This document shows positions 34,251-41,798 of a DNA stretch of 64,000 nt, in pieces. This DNA is from CAWCAW01 sp963714125. Its GTDB lineage: Bacteria; Actinomycetota; Acidimicrobiia; Acidimicrobiales; UBA8190. The notes under the pieces were generated by a model, which saw only the letters and a program-made list of their open reading frames with translations, searched no databases and was not told the DNA's origin. Made by a program: the position numbers and the translations under genes. Positions within the stretch are counted from its first letter, which is position 1. The number at the start of each line of letters is the position of its first letter. The stretch lies in the NCBI GenBank assembly GCA_963714125.1, contig OY970234.1, positions 3,534,001 to 3,598,000 of the forward strand. Reading direction: 5' to 3'.

Positions 34251-34442
34251 ATGGGCACCCAAGACCGCGCATCAAATAACGCCCAGGACGTCAAGGGACG
34301 GGTGAACGACGCCGGAGAAGATGTCAAGGACGCAGTGCACAAGGTAAAGGACGCCGTCACCAGCCTTGGCTTGGTCGAAAGCCCACCCGGCCTCCTGGGC
34401 GGTGCGGACTATCGCACCATGGCAGGCGGCCAGAGAGAATGA
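34251..34442 (+). CDS. CsbD-like protein with internal deletion and altered tail (copy 2)
   Basis: A 63-residue frame starting exactly like copy 1 (NNAQDVKGRV) but jumping directly to NDAGEDVKDAVHKVKDAV. The missing 78 bp (26 codons) lie between short similar sequences GTGAAGGAGGCC and ATGAAGGACGCC in copy 1, so slippage or recombination between them is likely. Because the duplication ends inside its last codons, the stop is lost and about 25 unrelated residues follow. It is probably non-functional. Confidence 0.7.
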   Translation: MGTQDRASNNAQDVKGRVNDAGEDVKDAVHKVKDAVTSLGLVESPPGLLGGADYRTMAGGQRE

Positions 34443-34650
34443 TTTGGGAGGTATCCGCAGTGTTTCTTAACGATGAAAGCCCTCAAGGAAACCGATCGGC
34501 ATCTGAAGCATTAATGAGAGGTGGGACGGCCTCTATGGCGTTCTTTCCCTACTGGATCCAGACACCTGGCGAGGACATCGTTGTCAGCCGTCAAGAATAT
34601 CGACGGACCTCGATCGCCGCTGAACACTCGGTCGCCTCCATGGGTCCATC
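34443..34650. other. Unassigned stretch with a short frame
   Basis: A 71-codon frame (34439-34654, MIWEVSAVFLNDESPQG...) has no recognised motif and overlaps the fragment at 34651 as ATGA. It may be a leftover of a larger gene. Confidence 0.25.
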
Positions 34651-34692
34651 ATGAAGGCTCTCATTTATCGCGGTCCGGCGCGGGTCGGAGAT
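34651..34692 (+). pseudogene. 5' fragment of a zinc-type alcohol dehydrogenase gene
   Basis: ATG at 34651 gives MKALIYRGPARVGD, which looks like the first residues of medium-chain alcohol dehydrogenases (usually MKAL.Y.GPG). The frame then leaves the family at once and the next frame becomes a PNPOx-like protein. It appears to be a small gene fragment joined by a deletion or rearrangement. Confidence 0.4.
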
Positions 34693-34693
34693 C

Positions 34694-35105
34694 CTCGCCG
34701 CGCCGGAGTGCATACGGTTGGTGGCGCTCGCCGCCAAAGAGCACGATCTCGGTCGGCTGGCGGTAAATGAGGGTCAGTCGCCTCTCGTGGTGCCGCTGAA
34801 TTTCACCATGCACGAAACCGGAGTGCTGGTCCGGACCGGTCCGGGTCGGTTGTCCGAGTGGGTGCAGGGTTCATTGGTCTGCTTCGAGGTCGATCGCGTT
34901 GATGCCGACGGTGGCGACGCTTGGAGTGTCTTGATTCGGGGGCTGGCGTCCGAACTCGATCCGAATGACGCTCCTCACAGCGGGCGCCGGCCCACGACCC
35001 TTGGTACCAAGCCCTGGTAACACGCTGCTCTTTGTACCGCCGGACGACCTGGTCACCGGACGCCATTTCCGCCTCGTAGCCAAAGACGGACCGTCGCTCT
35101 CATGA
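34694..35105 (+). pseudogene. PNPOx-like (nitroimidazole-resistance-type) flavoprotein gene, frameshifted
   Basis: The first frame reads ECIRLVALAAKEHDLGRLAV, VVPLNFTMHETGVLVRTGPG and VCFEVDRVDADGGDAWSVLI, matching the pyridoxamine-oxidase-like family 2. Near 34965 the family continues in the next frame: LTAGAGPRPLVPSPGNTLLF, then VPPDDLVTGRHFRLVA and a stop at 35103-35105. A single indel between them breaks the gene. No start codon is seen before 34718 in frame, so the 5' end also seems lost. It lies at the right edge of the rearranged zone. Confidence 0.6.
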
Positions 35106-35137
35106 GCCCCACATGGGCGCTACTTGTGTGACGAGGC

Positions 35138-36634
35138 TCACGTGGCCTGGCTCACCGAGCTCATGTTGAAGTCGGCCACGCGCAACGGGGGCATGACGGT
35201 GCGATTCAGCCACTCGCCCCACTCACGCGACAGCGCCCGCTCACTGCGCCCGACCTCCAGGGTGCGGGCCAGGACGTCAAGGGGGCTCTCGTTGAAGCGG
35301 AAATTATTGACTGCCCCCACCACTTCCCCCTTCTCGACGAGGTAGACGCCGTCACGTGTAAGGCCCGTCAACAGCTGCGTGACGGGGTCAACCTCGCGGA
35401 TGTACCACAGGCAGGTGAGCAACAGCCCCCGCTCGGTCGAAGCGATCATCTCTTCCAGCGTGGCCGTGGCCCCGGGTGCTTCGAGCACGAGGTTGTCGAA
35501 CGGCGGCGTCACCACCGCACCGGAACGCGCCGCGGCGGCGCGGCTGTAGCGCAACCGCTCCAGGCGACCATCCGCAATCCACGTCACCGGCGGTACCGCC
35601 ATGCCGTTGTCGAACACCGACACGTCGGTGGACGAAGCCATGGTGGCCACAAAAGGGGCGCATTCGATGCCTGTTTCGAATGGGTTGCTGCGCAAGACGA
35701 ACGGGACGGCGGAGAGCGAATCGCCGATGCGCGTCCCGCCTCCCTTGGCCGAGAAGACATTGCGGCCGTCTTCGGCGTCGCGCCCCGACAAGTCCTCCGC
35801 CATGGCCACCATCAGATCGGCGGTGGCGTCGGGGGGCAGCAGGACCTCGTAACGACCGGCGGGAAGATCGACGCGTCGCTGCGCCCAGGCCAAGCGTTGG
35901 CGCAGGCGATCCTCGAAGACATCGAGCTCGACATCGAAGTCCCACGACGTCCCCGTCCCCGACCACGCCGAGCGCGTGCCGTCGCCGCTGCGGGCCACCA
36001 GCTCCATGCTTCCCTCGGGTTGGTCATGACGCAGGCGCAACCCCGTGCTCGTTCCCACAAACTGGCTGCCCACGCGATGCGTGGCAAAGCCCGACAGCAC
36101 GGTGCCCGCGGCGCGCGCTCGGCCGAAGGCGTCGGCGAGACCGCCGACCACGCCATCGAGGACCGCCGGAGACGCATGCGCGGGAGGGGCGTCGAAACCC
36201 GCACCGGCCCCACCCGTCCCCGCTGACCCGGCCGCCGCAGCCGCCGCAGCCGCCGCAGCCCCCGCCCCAGGCTCCAGCAGGTCCACGGCGTCCTCGGCCG
36301 GAGGCGACGTGGCCGCGTCAGCGTCGGCCCGGGCGAATAGCTCTTCGACATCGACCGCTCCGCTGGCGCTGGCCGATGCCACCGACACGGCGCCATCGCC
36401 ATGGCGCCGAAAACTCACCACGGCCACGCGCCGGCTGCGACGCATGCCGTTGGTGGTGGTGGTGTTGTCGGCAAAGCGCACCTCGGCCTGGGTGGAGTCC
36501 TCGACGATGACCACGCAGCCGGCGGACCCCGACGACGACGCAGCCGCGAGCGCCCGCTCAACCACTTCATGCGGCGCCACCAGGCGACCGTCCCCCGAAC
36601 CCGACCCCGAACCTGCCCCCGAACCGGAGCTCAT
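35138..36634 (-). CDS. pmbA: TldE/PmbA-type metalloprotease-family protein
   Basis: A 498-residue member of the TldD/PmbA family, the partner subunit without the metal site. Visible are RRSRRVAVVSF in the N-terminal domain, and GRNVFSAKGGGTRIGDSLSA, SSTDVSVFDNGMAVP and TGLTRDGVYLVEKGEVVGAV in the C-terminal part. TldD/TldE heterodimers cleave unfolded peptides and mature some peptide natural products. A run of Ala (residues about 122-136, GCC/GCA repeats at 36230-36262) forms an unusual linker. The ATG overlaps the tldD stop by 4 bp, consistent with equal expression of the two subunits. Confidence 0.88.
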   Translation of the reverse strand: MSSGSGAGSGSGSGDGRLVAPHEVVERALAAASSSGSAGCVVIVEDSTQAEVRFADNTTTTNGMRRSRRVAVVSFRRHGDGAVSVASASASGAVDVEELFARADADAATSPPAEDAVDLLEPGAGAAAAAAAAAAGSAGTGGAGAGFDAPPAHASPAVLDGVVGGLADAFGRARAAGTVLSGFATHRVGSQFVGTSTGLRLRHDQPEGSMELVARSGDGTRSAWSGTGTSWDFDVELDVFEDRLRQRLAWAQRRVDLPAGRYEVLLPPDATADLMVAMAEDLSGRDAEDGRNVFSAKGGGTRIGDSLSAVPFVLRSNPFETGIECAPFVATMASSTDVSVFDNGMAVPPVTWIADGRLERLRYSRAAAARSGAVVTPPFDNLVLEAPGATATLEEMIASTERGLLLTCLWYIREVDPVTQLLTGLTRDGVYLVEKGEVVGAVNNFRFNESPLDVLARTLEVGRSERALSREWGEWLNRTVMPPLRVADFNMSSVSQAT

Positions 36635-38148
36635 CGCCCCGACTCCGCTTTGGCGTTGATGACGCGCACCTGACGAAACAGCGCCGAGGGACAGCCGTGG
36701 CTTACCGGTGCCACCTGACCGGGCTGGCCCTTGCCGCAGTTGAAGGCGCCCCCCAATACGTAGGTCGACTCGCCCCCCACCGCTTCCAGCGATCCCCAGA
36801 AGTCGGTGGTGGTGGCCTGGTACCCGACGTCTTTGACCTGCCCCACCAACTCGCCCCCGCTGATCGCGAAAAAGCGCTGACCGGTGAACTGGAAGTTGTA
36901 ACGCTGCATGTCGATGGACCAGCTCTTGTCGCCCATGACGTAGATGCCCCGGTCCACGCCCGAGATCAGATCCGCCGTCGTCGGGCCATCCCCAGAAGCG
37001 GGCGCCAACGACACGTTGGCCATGCGCTGGATGGGCACGTGCATGGGCGAGTCGGCAAAGGCGCAGCCGTTGGAACGACCCAGCCCGTTTTCCGCGGCCA
37101 TGCGCCGGTCCAGCTGGTACCCGACGAGAATGCCGTCACGCACGATGTCGAAGGACTGCGCCTCGACCCCTTCGTCGTCGAAGGCCACGGTGGCCAAACC
37201 ATGCTCGGTGGTGCGATCACCGGTGACATGCATGACCGGCGATCCGTAGACGAGCGAACCGAGCTTGTCGAAGGTGGCGAAGGACGTACCGGCGTAGGCC
37301 GCCTCGTACCCCAAAGCCCGGTCGAGCTCGGTGGCGTGCCCCACCGATTCGTGAATGGTGAGCCACAGGTTCGACGGGTCGATGACGAGGTCGTAGGTAC
37401 CGGGCTCGACGGTCGGGGCGGCCACCTTGGCGGCCAGCAGATCGCCCAGGTTCGACACCTCGGTCTCGAAGTCCCATCCCACCCCGCGCAGGTACTCCCA
37501 CCCCCGCCCCGCCGGTGGGGCCAACGTACGCATGGACTCGAAGCTGCCCGACGATTCGTCGGTGGCATACGCCTCCACCACGGGATGGATACGGACCCGC
37601 CTCTGCGTCGTCACCGTCCCCGACAGATCGGCGAAGTAGCGGTCCTCCACCACGGCCAGGACGCGGGCCACGGTGTGATCCACGCCCGGAGCGTCGAGCA
37701 CGCGCCGGCTCCAAGCCGCCAGCAGTTCCACCTTGTCGGCCAGCGGCACCGTGGTGGGGTCGACGTCATAGGCCGAGGTCCAGCGGTGCGTCCCGTGCCA
37801 GGGCTCGACAGCCAACTCGACGGGTCGGGCCAGCGCGGCGGAGGTGGCCCGGGCCATGGCCGCGGCATTGGCCCCCAACTCGGCGGCGGCATCGGGCACC
37901 AGCTCGACGGTGGCGGCGAAACCAATGGCGCCCTCACGAACGAGGCGGAGCCCCATTCCCGTTTCAACGTCGTCGACGACGGTCTCCACGTGCCCGTCAC
38001 GCAACGACACCAGTTGCGAGCAGATGCGCTCCACGCGCACCTCGGCGTGAGCGGCACCGTGGGCGGTAGCCGCCTCCAGCGCCGCGCTGCGCAGGGCATC
38101 GAGCGGAAAGCCGTCCAACGGCGACGAGAAGGACGAAGAGTCGGTCAA
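36631..38148 (-). CDS. tldD: TldD metalloprotease
   Basis: A 505-residue TldD with the metal-binding motif HESVGHATELD (HExxxH), the YGSPVMHVTGDRT segment, and the C-terminal VMGDKSWSIDMQRYNFQFTG and GGAFNCGKGQPGQVAPVSHG blocks. It is the catalytic subunit with PmbA. The frame stays open to 38301, but that part overlaps ilvC. A TTG at 38146-38148 overlapping the ilvC TGA by two bases (TTGA), just after a G-rich run, gives the expected length and is chosen. That makes it the fourth gene of the ilvBNC transcript. Confidence 0.88.
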   Translation of the reverse strand: MTDSSSFSSPLDGFPLDALRSAALEAATAHGAAHAEVRVERICSQLVSLRDGHVETVVDDVETGMGLRLVREGAIGFAATVELVPDAAAELGANAAAMARATSAALARPVELAVEPWHGTHRWTSAYDVDPTTVPLADKVELLAAWSRRVLDAPGVDHTVARVLAVVEDRYFADLSGTVTTQRRVRIHPVVEAYATDESSGSFESMRTLAPPAGRGWEYLRGVGWDFETEVSNLGDLLAAKVAAPTVEPGTYDLVIDPSNLWLTIHESVGHATELDRALGYEAAYAGTSFATFDKLGSLVYGSPVMHVTGDRTTEHGLATVAFDDEGVEAQSFDIVRDGILVGYQLDRRMAAENGLGRSNGCAFADSPMHVPIQRMANVSLAPASGDGPTTADLISGVDRGIYVMGDKSWSIDMQRYNFQFTGQRFFAISGGELVGQVKDVGYQATTTDFWGSLEAVGGESTYVLGGAFNCGKGQPGQVAPVSHGCPSALFRQVRVINAKAESGR

Positions 38149-39170
38149 CCCCCCGATACGTCCTGCACGCGCTGCTTGCCGGCGCTGATGAAAGGCATCA
38201 TGGCCCGCAACTCGGCGCCGACCTTTTCGATGGGATGCGCCGCGCCCGCAGCGCGCAGTTCCTCGAAGCGTTTGCGACCGGCGCGGTTCTCGGCGATCCA
38301 CTCCTCGGCGAAGGCCCCCGATTGAATGTCGGCCAGGATCTGCGCCATCGTTTCGCGCACGTGCTCATCGATGACGCGCGGCCCGCGGCTCAGGTCCCCG
38401 TACTCGGCGGTGTCGGAGATGGAGTAGCGCATGCCGGCGATGCCCTGCTCGTACATGAGGTCGACGATCAGCTTGAGCTCGTGCAGGCACTCGAAGTACG
38501 CCGACTCCGGTTGGTAGCCGGCGTTCACCAAGGTCTCGTAACCGGCTTGAACCAGTGACGTGAGCCCACCGCACAACACCACCTGCTCACCGAAAAGGTC
38601 GGTTTCCGTTTCCTCCTCGAACGTGGTGTCGAGCACACCGGCGCGCGTCGCCCCCAGCGCGTGGGCGTAGGACAGTGCGAGTTGGCGCGCCTTGCCCGAG
38701 GCGTCTTGGGACACCGCCACCAGTGACGGCACCCCGCCGCCCTCGACGTACGTACGGCGCACCAGGTGCCCCGGTCCTTTGGGCGCCACCATGGCCACGT
38801 CGATACCGGCATCGGGGACGATCTGGCCGAAGCGGATGTTGAAGCCGTGGGCGAAAAACAAGGCGTTGCCCGGACGCAGATGGGGGGCGATCTCTGTGGC
38901 GTAGACAGAACCCTGCTCGGTGTCGGGCAGCAGCAGCATGACGAGGTCGGCCTCGTCGGCAGCGTCGGCCACCGACAGCACCCGTAGCCCGGCCTCCTCG
39001 GCCTTCTTCGCCGACGCCGAGCCGGCCCGCAGCCCGACACGCACGTCGACACCCGACTCGGCCAGGTTCAGGGCGTGGGCATGGCCCTGCGACCCGTACC
39101 CGATGATGGCCACCTTGCGCCCCTGGATGAGGGCGGGGTCAGCGTCGGACTCGTAGTACAGCTTGGCCAT
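38145..39170 (-). CDS. ilvC: Ketol-acid reductoisomerase
   Basis: A 341-residue class I KARI, which converts acetolactate or acetohydroxybutyrate to the dihydroxy acids using NADPH and Mg. Motifs are VAIIGYGSQGHAHALNL with the nucleotide loop VRVGLRAGSASAKKA, FAHGFNIRFG, APKGPGHLVRRTYVEG, and the metal-site segments ETDLFGEQ and CLHELKLIVDLMYEQG. It is one base from ilvN and its stop overlaps the tldD TTG. Part of the attenuated ilvBNC operon. Confidence 0.98.
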   Translation of the reverse strand: MAKLYYESDADPALIQGRKVAIIGYGSQGHAHALNLAESGVDVRVGLRAGSASAKKAEEAGLRVLSVADAADEADLVMLLLPDTEQGSVYATEIAPHLRPGNALFFAHGFNIRFGQIVPDAGIDVAMVAPKGPGHLVRRTYVEGGGVPSLVAVSQDASGKARQLALSYAHALGATRAGVLDTTFEEETETDLFGEQVVLCGGLTSLVQAGYETLVNAGYQPESAYFECLHELKLIVDLMYEQGIAGMRYSISDTAEYGDLSRGPRVIDEHVRETMAQILADIQSGAFAEEWIAENRAGRKRFEELRAAGAAHPIEKVGAELRAMMPFISAGKQRVQDVSGG

Positions 39171-39171
39171 G

Positions 39172-39765
39172 TCAGCCTGCCTCTGTGCTCGTCGGATCTG
39201 TGGTCGTCGAATCAGTAACGGCCCGCAGCTGCACCGGCCGGCGCTCCAGCTTAGGCAGCGCCACGCGCCCCGTCCGTTGGAGCTCCACGATGCCGAAGGG
39301 GCGGATGAGATTCTCGAAGTCGTCGATCTTCGACGGCGTGCCCGCCAGCATCACCGTCATACCCTGGCGGCCCACGTCGACGATCTTGCCTTCGAACACG
39401 CCGACGAGGGCGATGACCTGGCCTCGTTCGGCTGGACCGACCGACAGCGTGGCCAGCACCAGCTCCCTCTCGGTGGCGTCCTCGGGGGCCAGCTCGACGA
39501 TGTCGACGACGTTGATGAGCTTGTCGAGCTGGTTCATGATCTGTTCGAGCGGAGCCGATTCCACGTCCACGACGATGGTGATGCGGCTGAAGCGTTCGTT
39601 GTCGGTGGGGGCCACCGCCAGCGAGAAGATGTTGTAACCCCGTCGGCTGAACAGCGCGGCGACCCGGGCCAGCACCCCCGCTTTGTTCTCCACCAAGGCG
39701 GACACGATGTGGTGGCGTCCCCCCGACCCCGGCGGACCGCTCGAAGGACCGCTCGACGGGTTCAT
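39172..39765 (-). CDS. ilvN: Acetolactate synthase small (regulatory) subunit
   Basis: A 197-residue regulatory subunit with an N-terminal ACT domain (HHIVSALVENKAGVLARVAA, SRRGYNIFSLAVAPTD) and a second ACT-like domain (VIALVGVFEGKIVDVGRQGM). It binds valine and activates IlvB. The start overlaps the ilvB stop by 4 bp. A Ser/Pro/Gly-rich N-terminal extension of about 15 residues and a Thr-rich tail are present. Secure. Confidence 0.97.
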   Translation of the reverse strand: MNPSSGPSSGPPGSGGRHHIVSALVENKAGVLARVAALFSRRGYNIFSLAVAPTDNERFSRITIVVDVESAPLEQIMNQLDKLINVVDIVELAPEDATERELVLATLSVGPAERGQVIALVGVFEGKIVDVGRQGMTVMLAGTPSKIDDFENLIRPFGIVELQRTGRVALPKLERRPVQLRAVTDSTTTDPTSTEAG

Positions 39766-41528
39766 CTTCCCCCCTCGCCTTCAGCCGGACCCACGATGAT
39801 GTCGTCGTTGGACGAACCGGCCGCCACCATCGGGTACACCTTCTCAAAGGCGTCAGTGCGGAAGTCGATCACCACGGGGCGGTCGTCGACCCCGTTGGCC
39901 TTCTCGATGGCGGGGGCCACTTCCTCGGCCGACTCCACCCTTATGCCGACACAGCCCATGGACTCAGCCCATTTGACGTAGTCCGGGAGGTCCGGCGACA
40001 GGTACACCTCGGAGTAGCGCTCCTCGTAGAACAGCTCCTGCCATTGGCGCACCATGCCCAGGTAGGCGTTGTTCAAGATGGCCACCTTGATGGGGATGCG
40101 CTCGGCCGACGCGGTGACCAGTTCCTGGGCCGTCATCTGGAAGCAGCCGTCGCCGTCGATGGCCCACACCATCTTGTCGGGCCGGCCCACCTTGGCTCCG
40201 ATGGCGGCGGGCACGGCAAAGCCCATGGTGCCGGCCCCACCCGAGTTGACCCACGTGTTGGGGTGGTCGAAGCGCCAGTACTGCGACGCCCACATCTGGT
40301 GTTGGCCCACGCCGGCCACCACGATGGTGTCCTCGGGTGTCGATTCGCGCAGCGTCTCCACCACGAACTGAGGCTTCAACGCACCCCCCTCTTCCTGGCG
40401 GTAGGCAAGCGGAAACTCCGTCTGCCACTGGCGCAGCTGGCTGATCCACGGGTCAAGGTCGGGCCGATCAGCGGCCGCCGAGCCCGGCGTCGGGGCAACG
40501 CCAGCCGCCCCCACACCCAATGTCTCAAGGACCGAGATCAGCTCGGCGATGACTTCGGCGCAGTCGCCGTTGATGGGCACATCGGCGCGGCGCACCTTGC
40601 CCAGCTCGGCCCGGTCGATGTCGACGTGGATGATCTTGGCCTCGGGGGCAAAGGCGCTGACCTTGCCGGTGACCCGGTCGTCGAAGCGGCTGCCCAGGGC
40701 GATGAGCAGATCGGACTTCTGCATGGCGGTGACGGCCGTGTAGTTGCCGTGCATGCCGGGCATGCCCAAGCACAACGGGTGGCGATCCGGGAACGCCCCT
40801 CGCCCCATAAGCGTCGTCACCACCGGGATACCCGTGCGCTCGGCCAACTCGAGCAGGACAGCCGAGGCCCGGGACTTGAGGATCCCTCCACCGGCATAGA
40901 TGACGGGGCGACGTGCCTCGAGCATGAGCTGGGCGGCTTGGCGCACCAAGGCGGGATCCGCCTTGCGGTAGGGCCGATAACCGGGGAGGTCGAGTTCGTC
41001 GATGGACGAAGGCCAGTACCAATCCATCATGGCGTTGGAGACGTCCTTGGGCACGTCCACCAACACGGGTCCGGGGCGACCGGTGGTGGCCACGTGAAAG
41101 GCCTCGGCCACCACCCGGGGCAGGTCCTGGGCATCGGTCACGAGCCAGTTGTGCTTGGTGATGTCCATGGTCACGCCGGTGATGGGGCACTCCTGAAAGG
41201 CGTCGGTGCCGATGGCGGTGGTGGCCACTTGGCCGGTGATGACCACCATGGGGATCGAATCCATCATGGCGTCGGCCAGCGGCGTGACAATGTTCGTCGC
41301 ACCCGGCCCCGACGTCACCATGGCCACCCCCGGGCGCCCGGTGACGTGCGCGTAGCCCTCGGCCATGTGCCCGGCCCCCTGCTCGTGGCGCACCAGGATG
41401 TGGCGGATCGACGAGTCCAAGATGGGGTCGTACACGGGCAGAATGGCGCCCCCCGGCAAGCCGAAGATGACCTCGGTGCCCTCCTTCTCGAGACTCTTGA
41501 TGAGGGCCTGAGCCCCTGTCAGTCGCAT
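39762..41528 (-). CDS. ilvB: Acetolactate synthase large subunit
   Basis: A 588-residue ThDP enzyme. The N-terminal domain has VIFGLPGGAILPVYD and HEQGAGHMAEGYA with the catalytic Glu, then MVTSGPGATNIVTPLADA. The FAD-related middle domain has LGMPGMHGNYTA and SRFDDRVTGK. The ThDP domain has GAGTMGFAVPAAIGAK and the metal motif AIDGDGCFQMTAQEL, then ILNNAYLGMVRQWQELFY. It makes acetolactate and acetohydroxybutyrate. Expression is governed by the attenuator at 41588-41699. Confidence 0.98.
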   Translation of the reverse strand: MRLTGAQALIKSLEKEGTEVIFGLPGGAILPVYDPILDSSIRHILVRHEQGAGHMAEGYAHVTGRPGVAMVTSGPGATNIVTPLADAMMDSIPMVVITGQVATTAIGTDAFQECPITGVTMDITKHNWLVTDAQDLPRVVAEAFHVATTGRPGPVLVDVPKDVSNAMMDWYWPSSIDELDLPGYRPYRKADPALVRQAAQLMLEARRPVIYAGGGILKSRASAVLLELAERTGIPVVTTLMGRGAFPDRHPLCLGMPGMHGNYTAVTAMQKSDLLIALGSRFDDRVTGKVSAFAPEAKIIHVDIDRAELGKVRRADVPINGDCAEVIAELISVLETLGVGAAGVAPTPGSAAADRPDLDPWISQLRQWQTEFPLAYRQEEGGALKPQFVVETLRESTPEDTIVVAGVGQHQMWASQYWRFDHPNTWVNSGGAGTMGFAVPAAIGAKVGRPDKMVWAIDGDGCFQMTAQELVTASAERIPIKVAILNNAYLGMVRQWQELFYEERYSEVYLSPDLPDYVKWAESMGCVGIRVESAEEVAPAIEKANGVDDRPVVIDFRTDAFEKVYPMVAAGSSNDDIIVGPAEGEGGR

Positions 41529-41587
41529 TGGAATGTGGTCCTCGCTGGTCGGTGGTGGCGTCGGTGAAGGTGCCTGCGTCTTGTGGT

Positions 41588-41620
41588 CGGAAAATGAAAC
41601 GACCTCCCGTCGGGGAGGTC
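41588..41620 (-). terminator. Attenuator terminator of the ilvBNC operon
   Basis: Read on the minus strand, GACCTCCCCGACGGGAGGTC (41601-41620) folds into a strong hairpin with an eight-pair stem and short loop. It is followed by GTTTCATTTTC, a T-rich tail. It lies between the leader peptide and ilvB. Upstream, GCGCACG and CGTGCGC (about 41626-41655) form another hairpin that can pause or compete. This is the layout of a ribosome-mediated attenuator. Confidence 0.8.
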
Positions 41621-41654
41621 GAGAGGCGCACGGAGCCGCGTCGCGGCGCGTGCG

Positions 41655-41699
41655 CTAGGAGATAAGTACGAGCTGGGTGGTGGTGGTCGATGCCCTCAT
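41655..41699 (-). CDS. ilvB leader peptide
   Basis: A 14-residue frame, MRASTTTTQLVLIS, directly followed by a stop and then the attenuator hairpins. Four consecutive Thr codons and the Leu-Val-Leu-Ile cluster are what a ribosome sensing charged Thr, Leu, Val and Ile tRNAs needs; threonine is also the precursor of isoleucine. Stalling here would prevent the terminator at 41588-41620. The ATG is only a few bases from a candidate transcription start, so the peptide may be read from a nearly leaderless mRNA. Confidence 0.75.
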   Translation of the reverse strand: MRASTTTTQLVLIS

Positions 41700-41708
41700 T
41701 GCCCGACC

Positions 41709-41737
41709 AGTGTGGCACGCGGCCCGAGCTTCGGCAA
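41709..41737 (-). promoter_or_regulatory. Candidate ilvB operon promoter
   Basis: On the minus strand, TTGCCG (41732-41737) and CACACT (41709-41714) are separated by 17 bp, a fair -35/-10 match. Transcription would begin near 41702, just before the leader-peptide ATG at 41699. The -10 match is weak. Confidence 0.35.
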
Positions 41738-41798
41738 CCACTTCGGGCCAGAACCACGCCTAGTGGTGAACACGTGACATGCCACATAGGGTGGGCTG

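Larger units (their letters stand above)
33031..34363 (+). repeat. Duplicated stress cassette, copy 2
   Basis: Second copy of 6980-8384 in direct orientation, about 26 kb away. In this copy the regulator is truncated and csbD has a 78-bp internal deletion, but the LapA-like gene is intact. Homology ends after GCCGTCACCAG at 34363. The two copies bound the whole signalling island, so recombination between them could excise or duplicate it. Confidence 0.9.

Noticed and set aside
36697..38325. 542-codon plus-strand frame antisense to tldD
   Set aside because: Shadow of tldD in the complementary third-position frame; no motif.
40044..41567. 507-codon plus-strand frame antisense to ilvB
   Set aside because: Shadow of ilvB, Gly/His/Arg-rich; ilvB is certain.
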